Shown here: positions 39,119 to 55,242 of the stretch, piece after piece
How positions within the stretch are numbered: the stretch's first letter is position 1
How the letters are laid out: each line of letters starts with the position of its first letter
Assembly: GCA_029931535.1 (NCBI GenBank)
Contig: JAQPZY010001405.1
Span: 1,258,501-1,322,500, forward strand
Length of the DNA: 64,000 bases
Reading direction: 5' to 3'
Source of the DNA: Margaritifera margaritifera
Taxonomy: Eukaryota; Mollusca; Bivalvia; Unionida; Margaritiferidae
Position numbers and translations under genes: made by a program
The notes under the pieces: model-generated
Database searches by the model: none
What the model saw: the letters and a program-made list of their open reading frames with translations, nothing else
Told to the model about the DNA's origin: nothing

Positions 39119-39391
39119 AGGTTGAATGATATCTATGCCGTTGAATGATATCTATGCCGTTAAATGATATCTATGCCGTTAAATGATATCTATGCCGTTG
39201 AATGATATATATATGCCGTTGAATGATATCTATGCCGTTAAATGATATCTATGCCGTTGAATGATATATATATGCCGTTGAATGATATCTATGCCGTTGA
39301 ATGATATATATGCCGTTGAATGATATATATGCCGTTAAATGATATCTATGCCGTTGAATGATATATATGCCGTTGAATGATATATATGCCT
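39119..39391. repeat. 19-bp minisatellite, about 14 copies
   Basis: Unit GTTGAATGATATCTATGCC, with variants GTTAAATG and ATATATGCC or ATATATATGCC that change unit length by a TA step. Confidence 0.96.
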
Positions 39392-39819
39392 ATATGCATT
39401 AGAGTAGATTATTATATTACAGTAGAACACTCTTTATTATAAAGAACATGTATGACATATAAATATTCAACATATATCATTTGGAAGTAACAATGTTTTT
39501 CATGATGTTATAATGTTTAAAACATTTAGAACATTTGATTAACTGTTCTCCCTCTTTATCTTCTAGTCATCATATATCATCGTTATAATCTCTCTTTCGA
39601 ATTTACTGGGTGTTGCTTCGTAAGATAAGAAGGAAATTATTCACTCTTATTACCTTTTGTTCAATACAGCTATCATTTAGTTCTAAACCAAGCAAAAATA
39701 TTGCATAATTAATAAATGTAACATTTCTGCTGTATTATATACATGTGCTTCACGCTTCTCGTGTTAAATGTCTTGTATTGTGTGCCAGTGGTCCTTCTTA
39801 CACACTAAAATTTGTACTA

Positions 39820-40030
<211 letters not shown>

Positions 40031-40814
40031 TAGTGAAGTAATTAAACCTAAGTATGGCGCCCTTTTAGGATGATGGATTTGAAATAATATTTTCCTATTT
40101 CTAGTATTTCCAGAAAGTTTTTAATAAAAAGCGTCATTTGACTTTTAACTTTATTGTAAACCTTAGAAATAAACATCTTCCGTGGATCAGACAAAGTGGC
40201 TAAATATCGTCAAATTGCATTGATCTTCTATGAATTCACACTAACTAGTAAACATTGAAGTGGATATTTTTTTATTTATTTATCAGTTATTGATTATTTT
40301 CAGGTTTAAATTACGGAAGTCATATCTATTTATTTATGTATCTAAATATTCAGCTGAAGCAATGTAAATTGGTAACGAGTTATAATAAGTGATTTTCATC
40401 ATTAAATTCAATGCAAAATACCTATTTTCCGACCAAAAAAAGATTTCATACATTTTAATGATATAACACTGTTGTTAGAGCACGCTAAAAATAATGTACA
40501 TTGAAATGTGTGTAAAATGTCCATAAGAAACACACGACAAGAAACATGTTATTTCAAAGCAGTAACTTTCGTTGTCTTTTAAAAATTAAATTTTGTTTTT
40601 GCCAAGGTATTTACTTACTTCTTTTATTTTACCTAATTAGCAAATAAAAATATATAAAATTGTAAGAAAAAAATGAAACTGTTAAAAGGTAATACAGTAA
40701 CTCAGGTAATTCATACCATCATGAATATAACTACGTATAGATTAATAAATGTGTTGGTCTGTAGTGTAGAAGAATCAAGATTCGTCTGAAATTCCTTAGG
40801 ACTAAGATAGAACT
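40031..40814. other. Unannotated stretch
   Basis: Very AT-rich with no repeat or coding signal. Confidence 0.5.
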
Positions 40815-41228
40815 CATACTGTATAAATATCATATTGTATAAATATCATATTGTATAAATATCATACTGTATAAATATCATATTGTATAAATATTATATT
40901 GTATAAATATCATATTGTGTAAATATCATACTGTATACATATCATACTGTATAAATATCATATTGTATAAATATTATATTGTATAAATATCATATTGTGT
41001 AAATATCATACTGTATACATATCATACTGTATAAATATCATATTGTATAAATATCATACTGTATACATATCATATTGTATAAATATCATACTGTATACAT
41101 ATCATACTGTATAAATATCATATTGTATAAATATCATATTGTATAAATATCATACTGTATAAATATCATATTGTATAAATATCATACTGTATACATATCA
41201 TATTGTATACATATCATATTGTATAAAT
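40815..41228. repeat. 16-bp minisatellite, about 26 copies
   Basis: Unit TGTATAAATATCATAT with alternating TTG/CTG starts and TATAAAT/TATACAT. Blocks of about six units are themselves repeated (for example from about 40868 and 40948). Confidence 0.96.
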
Positions 41229-41556
41229 AAAGAACTTTTCCTTGACATGATTTCATAACAAATGTCCAGAAAAAAGAATTAAATCGGAGTGATAATTAAA
41301 ATGATCAATTTTATGAAATTCGAATTCTGCCTATACATGTTGTAATTCTGTACCTCATGTTACACAAACTAACATCATTTGTTCTATGGCGTTATAGATC
41401 AACACCTGGTTGAATAAACTTGAATAATTGGAAAAAAAATTCTACATTACTAATATAAAATAGAAAGTATATATTGCGAGGTTTTATATCTTTTTATGTA
41501 CTGTAAAACATTTCTTTAAAATAATATTACACTTCGATGAAAGTTTCTTTCTCTCT

Positions 41557-41709
<153 letters not shown>

Positions 41710-42301
41710 CTGTGAAAGAAATACTGACAATATCCGTCAACTTCATTTGAAGGCCCCTTTATCTTTAACAAGATTTATGGCCCTTTACCAAAGAAAATCT
41801 TTAGATTATAATCACAAGATATATTCACAAAATATTTGTATGCAAAGTTTTTGTTGACAATGACACCAAGATTCACTGAAATAACAGACAGAATCTATAT
41901 TATACGGTAAAGTATAGGAACCTTTATTTCGGCACATTTTTTATCCATCATCAAAGAAGACACTATTAACTTTTTTTTCGCGTCTTCTTAGAACAATAAA
42001 TACAAAACTGATTATATTTCAATGTCAATAATCCACATAATTGACATAACTACCAAGTAGGTGTTTATTACGTTATGTACTAGCGATAGCAACGTAATAT
42101 TCAAGATGTGAAAGAGAAAAGGGGGATGAAGAGAGAGAAGTAACAGAGTGCTCTGCTTGAATGCAAATAGTTGCTAATACTTGGTCAAAATGAATGCAGT
42201 TAAGTATTTCAGTTTTTTTTTAATGAGCATAATATTGAACCATGTCACTTGATAACAACGACAAAAGACGTTCTTGAGAGGAATGAGAAAGAATCTCCAT
42301 G
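41710..42301. other. Unannotated stretch
   Basis: Nothing recognised apart from a GA-rich patch near 42110-42145. Confidence 0.5.
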
Positions 42302-42466
42302 TTATCCTATCATACTCTCTATCATGTTATACTATCACACTCTCTATCAAGTTATACTATCATATTCTCTATCATGTTATGCGATCATACTCTCTATCAT
42401 ATTATACTGTCATACTCTCTATCATGTTTTACTATCATACTCTCTAAAAATGTATGCTATCACACT
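42302..42466. repeat. 25-bp minisatellite, about 6 copies
   Basis: Unit ATCATACTCTCTATCATGTT plus ATACT, with point variants in each copy. Confidence 0.94.
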
Positions 42467-43155
42467 CTGTTCATTCAAATTCATCATCAGATCATTGACC
42501 TGGATTAAAGTCCAAAATGTATAAAGTTATGCCAAGTCAGCTTTTGAAGAGTATGAATCAGTAATATCATTAGTGATATTAACTTTACAAAACTGCAATA
42601 ATGTATTTTCCTTGGTATTTAATGAAATATCGATATCACCGAGTAGAAATAGAAGATAGTAACTTCTTTTGGCAACCATGATGTGCCACAATAATAAAAC
42701 AACATTAATGAAAACAAAATTGGTGACTTTAGACATTAATTCAAATAAAATAAATTGCTGTTTGTTTGTTTCTTGTTTTTTTTGGGGTGGGGTGGGGGGG
42801 GGTGATTGTTATGACATTAAGTTTACAGCATATACAAAAGATCTCCAAATTCAGTGGAAGGACACGAGTATCTTGATGACGATAATACGTGGCTCCGTCT
42901 TTTAATTCAATAACTATTTAGCATAATCTCGTTTTTTGTTGGTGAATATTGTTAAATAATATATAACCAAATTTATATACATTTTACAAATATACATCCG
43001 TACCCGCTAAGGGTTGGCCATATCGCCTTTATCCTCACGAGAGGAGAATGCCGAGGTGACCGAATTGCAAAGAACCATCCCTCATCAGGTTATACTGGAA
43101 CACAGTACAAGCCTTATACGAGCACATATACACTTTCTTCAATTCTCATCTTCTA
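42467..43155. other. Unannotated stretch
   Basis: A poly-T/G-rich patch at 42775-42805 and a GC-richer block 43000-43130. No family recognised. Confidence 0.45.
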
Positions 43156-43256
43156 GAGTGTGTGTGTGTGTGTGTGTGTTTTTATAATATACTTTTGGAA
43201 ACTTGTACAAAATGTAGCATGTTCCATTTGTTCTCATACTAACTTTTTCTCTTCTC

Positions 43257-43310
<54 letters not shown>

Positions 43311-43321
43311 GTGTGTGTGTA
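43156..43321. repeat. (GT)n and (TA)n tracts
   Basis: GT tract 43156-43178, unique spacer, TA tract 43259-43308, then a short GT tract to 43321. Confidence 0.96.
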
Positions 43322-43589
43322 TGTCCGTACACTTAATTTGGAAGTATGCGGTAAAATCATTGTTATACACACAAAAAACCACAATTTATTTTATTTGACA
43401 CACGATGGTTGCCAAAAGATGTTACTATCTTGTATTTCTACTTCATCAAGGATATCGATATTTGATTTATTGATTGATTGATTGATTCATCCTTTATTTG
43501 CTGCTAAATGGAGATTTTATATACAATCCAACAAACAAACAAGCAAACAAAAAGTATCACATTGCAGACTATATACATACTAGCATACA

Positions 43590-45084
<1,495 letters not shown>

Positions 45085-45708
45085 CACATGTGAAAATATA
45101 AGATTCTCCATCATGCCATATGATGCTTGATTGCGTGTGCCTAAAGAAGTTATACCTGCAGCAACACAAACGAGCACTTTGTGAGCTAGAACATTAGATT
45201 TCAGACATGGAAATGAATCTTTGCTGAAGAAATTTGACTGGAAGCCGTTCGCGTCCCTATTAAGTTATTTCCCCTTACTTTCTTGACAACCCGCTGTGAT
45301 GCATTCTTGAATCGGATTTGCTTTGTGGTCAGATATGATCAAATAGTTTACAAAATGTCGCAAATGTAATTTACTCTGACAGATTAGGTCATCCAAATCC
45401 TACCGCTCTCTTAAGTCATTGATATTTATATGATCAGCCTATGAAAGTAAGGAGAATTTACGAAAATTTGGGGTGGGGTGTTGTGCTGAAGAGTGAGTTT
45501 AATCTTCAAAGCTTCGATTGTGGGGCAAGTTTGGTATATAATAAAAAGAAAATTTTCTTTTCCAGCGTAAATATATTCCATTTTGTGGTACCAAAACGAT
45601 CTATTTTAACTCATGGCTTCGCCACTCGTTAAAATATTACGCTTATTTGTACCACACGATGAAATATTTATCCAGTATTAACGTAGGAAAAGAAAATATC
45701 CTCTATTT
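45085..45708 (+). mobile_element. Dispersed element (family G), copy 1
   Basis: About 620 bp, collinear with the inverse of 57056-57736. Shared blocks in order are CACATGTGAAAATATAAG, GCTTGATTG.GTGT, GCACTTTGTGAGCTA, CAGACATGGAAAT, GCTGAAGAAATTTGACT, CTACCGCTCTCTTAA, GATCAGCCTATG, AAGCTTCGATT, and GAAAAGAAAATATCCTCT at the end. The last 150 bp form a loose hairpin around ACTCATGGCTTCGCCACTCG. There is no coding capacity, so it is a non-autonomous element, class unknown. Its 3' end merges into the 16-bp array that follows. Confidence 0.85.
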
Positions 45709-46258
45709 AAAATACCCATAATCCTCTATTTAAAATATCCACTATTTAAAACATCCTCTATTTAAAATATCCTCTATTTAAAATAACCATAATTCTCTAT
45801 TTAAAATATCCTTTATTTAAAATATCCATAATCCTCTATTTAAAACATCCTCTATTTAAAACATCCTCTATTTAAAATATCCTCTATTTAAAACATCCTC
45901 TATTTAAAATATCCTCTATTTAAAATATCCTCTATTTCAAATATCCATAATCCTCTATTTAAAACATCCTCTATTTAAAACATGCTCTATTTAAAATATC
46001 CTCTATTTAAAACATCCTATATTTAAAATATCCTCTATTTAAAATCTATTTAAAACATCCTCTATTTAAAATATCCTCTGTTTAAAATATCCATAATCCT
46101 CTATTTAAAACATCCTATATTTAAAATATCCTCTATTTAAAATATCCTCTATTTAAAACACCCTATATTTAAAATATCCTCTATTTAAAATATCCTCTAT
46201 TTAAAACATCCTCTATTTAAAATATCCTCTGTTTAAAATATCCATAATCATCTATTTA
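45701..46258. repeat. 16-bp minisatellite, about 34 copies, joined to a transposon end
   Basis: Unit CTCTATTTAAAATATC, with CATAATC interludes and A/C variants (AACATC, AATATC). The first unit overlaps the terminal sequence AAAATATCCTCTATTT of the element at 45085-45708. Confidence 0.96.
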
Positions 46259-46694
46259 AAAAATAATTAAATGATGACTGAGTTAGTCCTTAAAGTTTAA
46301 ATATGCAGCAAAATTTTGAACGAAGCAAATATTTGTCCTCGAAGGAAGGAAGGAATCAGGTTTTGGTCAGAGGTACAGATCTTTAAAGGACAAAGCACCA
46401 AAATCTAGTGATACAGTCAAATTTTGTATTTTTTAACTCCTAAAACAAAATGATCCACCATAAACAAATAGGGATTTATAATAGGTATTTATAAATGCAC
46501 TATGCATAATACGTTTTAGCAACATTCCAGTGAAGCATGAAACATAACTGGCAGCAAATTCAAAGCTTTATATGTATATAATTAGTTTAATAAAATAAAT
46601 TACACTTATTTATAGGTCAAACTGTAAATTTGCATCTCATATCTGGTGTTAAATACATAAATATATGTTTTAAGTTTAACCGATTTTACCCATA

Positions 46695-46697
<3 letters not shown>

Positions 46698-46762
<65 letters not shown>
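46698..46762. repeat. (TA)n microsatellite
   Basis: Pure TA tract. Confidence 0.98.
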
Positions 46763-46765
<3 letters not shown>

Positions 46766-47117
46766 GATGCACCCACGTTATGCATTGGTAGAGTTACATA
46801 TATTGTTTTATTCTATTATATATTCTTTTAAAAGTCCACTTGTGACTGAAAATTGTGCCGCAAGAAATGGAATTTTATAATTATTGGAAAGATTTTTTTT
46901 TTTCAAAGTATACTCAGAATAAAGAATCACTGTTAGAACAACAGTTAAAAATACTATAATTTAAAACATCTTTGGTATAGTTTGCCAATGTGTACTTCCA
47001 GATAGATTTGGTTCTTTCGTGGGAAAATTGCGAAATGTATTTCTAGTAAACAACATTTTTGTTGAAATTATATACACTTTAAACTATAAATGTTAATAAC
47101 AGATTGCTGACGTAGTC

Positions 47118-47224
47118 TGGGAAGGGGTTGTAGTCTTTGATTTAGGTGCTAGTGAGGACTTGTAATTATTGATATAGGTGCAAGTGAGGACTTGTACTCC
47201 TTGATTTAGGTGCTAGTGAGGACA
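47118..47224. repeat. 32-bp tandem repeat, 3 copies
   Basis: Unit centred on TTGATTTAGGTGCTAGTGAG, with GACTTGTA linking. The middle copy differs at about four positions. Confidence 0.92.
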
Positions 47225-47738
47225 AATCACGATATACCCTAGAAGTACTATTTTATAAATGACAACAATGAGTTGATTTAAGTTAAACGTTGATCAGGGT
47301 GCTATGCAATCAAGTGAAATTAATTTTTATTTAGTTTTATGAGAGGAAAAACGATAATAAATATCAGTTATTTCACCAGTGCTTTTTTTTTCTTTTTCAT
47401 TTTGCAGCACTGTGACAGTATTTTGAAAGAAGATGATAGATAGGTTTAAATCAGCTCATGAAAATGATTGGTGAGTAGACATTGCTAGAAAATAATATAT
47501 ATTTTCCTTTCAATTTCGTCTGAAAACCTATCGTGTATAATAAGTGAAAGCAGTTTTACTTAATATTAATTCAATTTGAAGACGCATTCATTAGGTTCAA
47601 ATCATAATGATAGTGACTCATGTTTCAGAAAACGAAAATGTCTGAGTTTATTCTTAACCCCACCCTCCCAAAAAACTGTTCTACCATCATTTTCTAGATT
47701 TTACACTTTGAAACATTTACTGTAATGATTAAAGTGTA

Positions 47739-47741
<3 letters not shown>
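47225..47741. other. Unannotated stretch
   Basis: AT-rich; no repeat or gene recognised. Confidence 0.5.

Positions 47742-47811
<70 letters not shown>
47742..47811. repeat. (TA)n microsatellite
   Basis: Pure TA tract. Confidence 0.98.
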
Positions 47812-47814
<3 letters not shown>

Positions 47815-48289
47815 CATGTTAATATCCTTAATTTTTGGCTCATTGTGAATTCTTTTAAATTATTTTTGTATGGAAAATAAAATCTTTTAATTTTTAGATT
47901 CTTCAATTTAACCGAGAAATTCAATGGTCATATTCTGCAAGTATTATCTAAACCTTAACATTACATAAGATGCGGACAGTGCATTCATCTGAGGAAAATT
48001 TAGCAGACTATTAAAATAATCCAAGGTCAGAAAATATCAAAAGTTCTATGATTTTAACTTTAATAAAGTTACATACTGTCAAAGTTTTCAGGTTTTGAGT
48101 TTTAAATTAATTTTTGTGCTGAAATTATTTCGAGATGACGAAGCATGGTATAAAACGTTAATGTTTTCACGTTAATGAACTGTCAAAGTACTAAAGTACT
48201 AATAATCTGTAAGTTAGAATGTCACTTATTTTAAATTGAACAAATCCATTAATCGATGTTTTTATATATAATTTCATCTCTCTCTCCAT
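47812..48289. other. Unannotated stretch
   Basis: AT-rich; nothing recognised. Confidence 0.5.
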
Positions 48290-48343
48290 ATGTGTGTGTA
48301 CACACACACACACAAACACACACACACATATATATATGTATAT

Positions 48344-48431
<88 letters not shown>
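48290..48431. repeat. (GT)n/(CA)n palindrome and (TA)n tract
   Basis: GTGTGTGTACACACAC forms a small palindrome, followed by CA and then a long TA tract with one AATA step near 48354. Confidence 0.97.
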
Positions 48432-48432
<1 letters not shown>

Positions 48433-49455
48433 CAAATTTCAAACTTCAGAAATTTAAATCATACGAAATTTACTTGTAAATTTTCTACTTGTATGTCATA
48501 ATAAGGTAAAACGAATTCCATAATATTTTTGTTCCCTGGTACAAAACTAACTCGTGTAGTTATAGATACAAAAGATAGTATGCATTCTTACAAAATTGTT
48601 TTAACCCTACAATTGGATTGAACTCCCCCGCCCCCCCGCCCCCCCCCATAGGTTTACCTTTGCTTTGGATAATGGATACAAATAGATAATAAATTAGCTG
48701 ATTGTATGTTGCACAGAAAATTACTAAATAACGGTGGACCTTGTGTTTTATATTAGTCGAATTAATCAATAATTATTCAATTTTTATTTTTAGGGAAGTA
48801 CAATATGCCATTGAAAAATAAAAATTATAATCAATAAAGATCAAGAATGGTAGGGTCAGCCGTCTACAACGGTTGTTATTGATGCAGCCTGTGAAAACTA
48901 TATATTAACTTGGTAAATTAGATGAAACACGTTTAACAGAACAAGCAGTGATGCATTTACAACTAAATAATAATAAAACTTCGTTACGTTCATGTCTCAC
49001 CTAAGAAATTATTCGAAATGATATAAGCACTAAAGGAAAACAAGTCTTACAAAAAAGAATCCAAAATGGTTATAAACACTTGCGAAAACTAGTCCCTGAA
49101 TACATGGCACAGTCAAAATCAATAACAAAAAGTATACATATTGTCATGATTATTATGAAAACAGTAGCTCAGACGTATTAGAATTGTCAGACTACGTGTC
49201 TTTAGTAAAAGACAACCGAGGATAAGATCTCTAATCCGTGTTATGAGCAGAAAGCAAATATAATTTGATTAAAACAATTTTTTTTTTAAAATGTAAAATA
49301 TACTTGAAAGACGTTTTTTAAAAAGAAGAAGTTGTTCTTCTGGGGAAGTCTTTATTGCCCAGAATATAGAAATCAATGGTAACATTATAATTCTAATTGA
49401 AGGTTACAGAAGTTTTTTTTTTATGTGAGCTCAATTAAGGGCCTTCATAATGATG
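48432..49455. other. Unannotated region
   Basis: A C-rich run (about 48627-48649) next to AACTC resembles the homopolymer cores of the hAT-like repeats but no terminal repeats are seen. No gene. Confidence 0.4.
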
Positions 49456-49755
49456 TACCACCAGAGAAAATCTTGGACTTTTTGAAGGAATGCGGTTTAT
49501 ATAAAAACAAATTTTGACCTTGTATTTTAAGAATTGTATATTTTGTACCTTTTTTTTATATACCTTTTACAGAATATATATTTTATCTTTTATCTTGTAG
49601 CCCTTCATGTTTACGTTTCTTTGGGAGGGTTTATGTTCCAAACATTTTTGGCAATTGTTTTTTTTGCTTCTTATTTTTTATTTATTTATTTATTTACATT
49701 TTTAGAATTTTATTATATAGCCACTATTGTGCTGAAGTGCCGTTAAACCCTAATA
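49456..49755. mobile_element. Dispersed repeat (family D), copy 2
   Basis: Same orientation and block order as 13746-14047 (TACCACCAGAGAAAA ... GTGCTGAAGTGCCGTTAAAC), with many substitutions and indels. No long frame of its own; the F/Y-rich frame at 49534-49746 is noise. Confidence 0.75.
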
Positions 49756-52084
49756 CATAAATTATTGAAGATTATCAAAACCTTGAGTCCCATAACGAAA
49801 TGGAAAGGCCACTTTAAAATGATGACATTATATTACATTTTTAGGAATTTATATAAATAGATCAGCTACTTAATTATTTAGATTGATGAAAATTGAATCA
49901 TTCTAAAACCTAGATATACAGGTAAGAATATGTGTATACATAGTAACAGATTAGCATGCTAAACGGTACATGGCGTGCTGCGGTACTTGAGCTCAGTTTC
50001 AAATATAACCTGTATCGGATCAGATAATAGCCATAGTATCAACGTTACCTTTTAGAATTTTGAAACTATGCCAAGTGGGTCAAATCAGGTACATATATTC
50101 TGTTGATCTTCGAGATACTTTAAAGTAGATAAGTGTATCAATAAAATAGTTTGAAGTGTATGAAACATTAATATGTGTGTGTGTGTGTACTAAACAGAAA
50201 TTAGATAATTTTGGATAATGCTCAAACTATTTGAATTAATTACACGTTCATCATCCAATTACCTTAAATTTTTTGGTAAAAACAGCATTTTTAGATGGTA
50301 ACTATCATAAAGTTATAAATATTAATTTCCTCGTTCAGAGCAATTCATGTAATCCACTTACCCATACAAACAGCACCAAATTAAATGTTTCTTGCGTCCA
50401 GTGATAGTCCCATTTTTGTGACACACATTAAAAAATTATTTATGTTATTAATGCACTGATAAGCAGATCTTATATTAACTTATTAATCAAGCCAAAACCC
50501 CAATTAGAACCCCAAGCTCGGCATGACATACTTACTTTAAGGCAGATTTTAAAAAATCCGAGCAAAAAGCTTTTCGTCTTTCTTTCAAAACAGACACTGG
50601 GCTGATCTTTATCTAGTGTCAATCTATTAGTTACACTTTTGTCTAGACTATATACATGTACTGTGCTGGTTCGGCATGGAATGCTTTAATTGTGAGCGGG
50701 GAATGTGATTTTATATCCACTGTTCAAGTTGAGACTACGATCGCGCAGCGTGTAAACTATACGTATTCACAGGAGATCTGCGTGGCTTTAAGAAGTCATA
50801 TTCCTAATTTTTATCTTTTACACAGGTTAACCAGGTACATATATTTTCATATCAGCAAATTTACTGAAATTCATTTGGGTAACTATTACCAATAAATCGG
50901 TACGCAGATGATAAAAGAAAGTTACATAAACGTCGGAATTAATTATAGCTATTGTATAATTTTCCAAAGAAGTTTTCTTGTTACGAATGTGAAGTCATTT
51001 GACATGCATAAAATACATATCTATATATCTAACTGATAATTTTATAGCTGTTTAAAGCGTTCAACTTTCGGAGGAAGAGGGGAGGGGAACAACCCCTCTC
51101 GTTATCGTGTATTATATCTTACTTCTTTCAATGAAAATCAAAATAAAACAGGTGCATAATTACCCATTAGATTTCATGCTACTGGATTTTCCTAGATACA
51201 TAATTTAGTCGTGAGACTCGTTTAATAGAATTGTTTAATTTGTATAGAATCGTTTAATTCGGGGGGGGGGGGGGGTGTTCTACCACACTTTATAAATTTA
51301 AATACAAAAAAATAGGTTAGAAAGGAATCAAGCAACATTTTTGTCATTATGAAAATGTATTCTTCCTTTACAACCATTGTCATTTATTTCCTTAATATTC
51401 CATTCATTTAATAGACCTATATTTTATAACTTTCTGTCTATAATAGGCGCATACAAATTTTCATTTTTAAAAAATCGTCTCCATTGTCGTTGCAGAAGGT
51501 TATCCTGAATGAAATATACTTATTTAAACAAATTATTATTATCGTCTATAGTACTTGTGCACTAAATTAATTTTATAATTTATGAAGCTTGTTTTTGTAT
51601 TAAATTTTTTTCCAATATTTAATGGAGTTTCGATTTGTATTTCCAACATATTACCTGTTTATCTTTATGCTTTGTATAGATTTCTATATACTGGTTTCAG
51701 TCGAGGCGGACTGTTAAAATTTGTCTCACTAGATATATTTCTTTATTGTTTTGTGTTACATGTACATTTTATTTATTGATTTACGTTTTGATATTCGATT
51801 CTTGCTTCAGGCAGTATTATAACTTGGATTCACATCCAATGATATATTTTTGAAACTACACTCTGGATAAATCTTTAAAATATCTTGTGAAATTACTCAT
51901 TTTCATAGACTCCATAGTTTTCTTTTACCTTTTTAGTCAAAAAAATTTTAAAAAATGAATCAAAAAATGTTGTCAGAAAACTAATTTTAATTTAACTTGG
52001 AATTCCTCTTATAATCTCAATAACCTTGTCTTTCATAATATTAGGTTTAAAACAGTTTATATGTACAAATAAACACACACACAC

Positions 52085-52086
<2 letters not shown>
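49756..52086. other. Long unannotated region
   Basis: One plus-strand frame at 50656-50895 has a mixed composition (SGECDFISTVQVETTIAQRV) but no known domain. A G14 run occurs at about 51261-51274. The rest is unremarkable AT-rich sequence. Confidence 0.35.

Positions 52087-52147
<61 letters not shown>
52087..52147. repeat. (TA)n microsatellite
   Basis: Pure TA tract preceded by a short CA tract. Confidence 0.98.
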
Positions 52148-52150
<3 letters not shown>

Positions 52151-52339
52151 GACAACATATTACAATTCAATATAGATCACTTTCTACAAAGCATGAGAAT
52201 TTTACATTCAAAATGGAATTTTCATTTACAGTAAAATACGATAAATTGACATAATTAAAAATGAGTTCTATATATTTTCTTTAGTTTCAATATATTTTAT
52301 TTCATAAAGTTGGAGATTACAAGATATATGAAAATGTTG

Positions 52340-52446
52340 TTATTTTGTCATCATTATATTTGTTCTTGTTGTTATTTTGTCATCATTATATTTGTTCTTG
52401 TTGTTATTTTGTCATCAATATATTTGTTCTTGTTATTTTGTCATCA
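52340..52446. repeat. About 34-bp tandem repeat, 3 copies
   Basis: Unit TTGTTATTTTGTCATCATTA followed by TATTTGTTCTTG, the last copy shortened. Confidence 0.92.
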
Positions 52447-52864
52447 TGATATTTTTTCTTGAATCACTCACAACTTGTATTATGTATTTATTTTCAAACT
52501 ATTTTCTTTTCTCTATAAAAGTAGGAAAAACTGGTAACTTCTCCAAAAGGGGCATAAAGGGGTATTTGAAATGTCCTATTACACTATTAGTCTGTTGTTT
52601 GAATTTAATAGCAATCAGCAACATTTCAACATTAGTAAAATACAAGCCTCATTTTTATTTATTTCGCCGACAAAATTTAAAAAAAAATTGTTTTACTCAT
52701 TACTATGTTGCCGAAATGGGTCAGGAAAATGCATCGAGTCATCGAAAAGTATGTTAGTTATGTGTTTGGTTTCATTAAAAAAAAGCAGTATTCACCAATG
52801 CAGTCCAATTAAATGATAAATGGCATGAATTCAAGGTAAATCAACATCACTCATTCATATTTCC

Positions 52865-52867
<3 letters not shown>

Positions 52868-52938
<71 letters not shown>
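52868..52938. repeat. (TA)n microsatellite
   Basis: Pure TA tract; a smaller TA tract follows at 52956-52969. Confidence 0.98.
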
Positions 52939-52941
<3 letters not shown>

Positions 52942-52969
52942 TTCATCTATCGATTATATATATATATAT

Positions 52970-54621
52970 TCATCTGTCTTTAATATTTATAATTTATTTG
53001 GCTTGCTATATCTCCTTTTTTTCGGGGGGTGGGGTGATTATTACAAATTATATACCCCTCATTTTACTATTTGTACTGTACTCCATGGAATAGCAATAGT
53101 AAAAAAATAACTTGACTTATCACATGTACAAATTTCTGTGATGTGTCAGACTGAAGACAAACATCGTCCCCAGATAGCATATTAATGACAAATATGCATT
53201 GTTGACGCGTATCTATTTTTTATACGAAATGCAGCTTCATACTCCACATTAGATTACAGTTATGGTCAGTGGTAAACAATATGTATATACTAGTATATAA
53301 TATAAAATTTCAATGTTATTACTTGCTTATGCCATATTTTTCATCATATTTAATGAAGAAAGTACCCATAATTCCTTGCTACTATTACACACGTTCAAAG
53401 CAGACTTCCGTTACAAAATGGTCGCCACTCCATAAAGGCTCACAAGGTATGGCAGAGAATAGTAGATACAGAGAAAGGGCAAATTAATGAAGGACGTAAT
53501 GATGGTAGTCATATGAAACTTTATCTCTAAAGCTCTTCAGAAAATCTATTTTGTCAAATATGAGACTTTTAAATATACCGTGGTTTGTATTGCCAAGGTT
53601 TGTATCACCCCACGCAGTTGACTGCACTACTTATGTAACACAATAATGTTTTCTTGACGTGGTGGGAGTTGTTGCTGTTTTTGTTGGGTAATGCCTTTTG
53701 CAGCGACTTTACATTTTCTCAATTAGCGTGAAGGCAATATTTGTACTATATTTAAAAATAACATTCTGTAAAGATATACGTCAGAACACTATTAATATAA
53801 AACATTATATATATCTTGGTATATTTTGATATTTCTCCACGATTATCTTTTTCTTTTTAAACATGACCAAAACTATGTTTCCTATTTTGCTCTATATTAA
53901 TTATGGAACACAATTTTCTCGTAATAATCTATGCATTCACTGCAAATTGTAGTCTATACGCACATAACTGAAGGACCAAATTAGTATGGCAAGACTGGAA
54001 TGAGAGGTTCCTTGAGGGAATTTACATAAGACAGGAATATATAACCACCTATACAAATTTGACAACAGAGAGAAGGGCAAAACTGCTAATTATCTACGGG
54101 TTATCGCTACTAAATAATACTTGTGAAGAAATTCCTCTAGCTGCAAATTTAATGATTACAGTATTTAAATATTTATAACTTCAATAGACGACAATTAACA
54201 CTTCTGTGAAAACTTTCTCTTTGCAACAGTTTTGAAAATGTTTGACTGCACAAGTTAAGACAATCGCAATAACTTTGTCAGCCATATTTGACAAGAAGCA
54301 TTTGCGGAGTAACAGAAGATATCAATACAGTATTATTATAACAGCCTTATCCATTAAATTAGTAAGCATAAATATATTGGTTAGATTACATCCACTGTAT
54401 GTTCCTATACGTTCTTTATCCTTCTGTGACATTTACATTTCATTTTATTCTCATATTATATCAAATTATTCTCACGTTTTGAAGCACATCAAGTTATTTC
54501 ATCATGTTATATTATTTGCTCCTATTGCGGGTTTAGTAATATCAACACTGATATGAGAAAAAGGGAGAAAACTCAGAACTACATGTGTACCACTTAATGT
54601 TAATATTATGAAGCACTCAAA
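52970..54621. other. Long unannotated region
   Basis: A 104-codon plus-strand frame at 54242-54556 is rich in I, S and L and lacks any motif. No repeats or RNA genes seen. Confidence 0.4.
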
Positions 54622-54782
<161 letters not shown>

Positions 54783-55165
54783 AAGCGATGTTATTTGTCT
54801 TCTTGTAACTAAGCCTCTCGATTTTAAATTTCGTTCTAAATCTATCCAGAGAAGGTTGCTGCTGGAAACGTATCTACTTCGAAAAGAAAATAATGTTTGA
54901 CAAAGTAAGTTTCATTAGAATTCACTATTATTATATATTTCAAATATATTTGGCCTGTTTTGCATTGTTCGTGATGCACCATCACTCGGAAAATATTCTT
55001 TCTTCCTTATTTCCCCGTCATTCAAATATTTATACGGATTGAAACACTAGACATGTTATATGTACACTTTTATAACAATACCATGATGCTATGATGACGG
55101 GTTAGCAAACTTCCATAAATCGGACACATTCTTGGTTCTAATAGTATTCTGTTTGGGTCACTTTC

Positions 55166-55168
<3 letters not shown>
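54783..55168. other. Unannotated stretch
   Basis: No feature recognised. Confidence 0.5.

Positions 55169-55240
<72 letters not shown>
55169..55240. repeat. (GT)n microsatellite
   Basis: Pure GT tract that runs directly into TTAGGG repeats. Confidence 0.98.
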
Positions 55241-55242
<2 letters not shown>

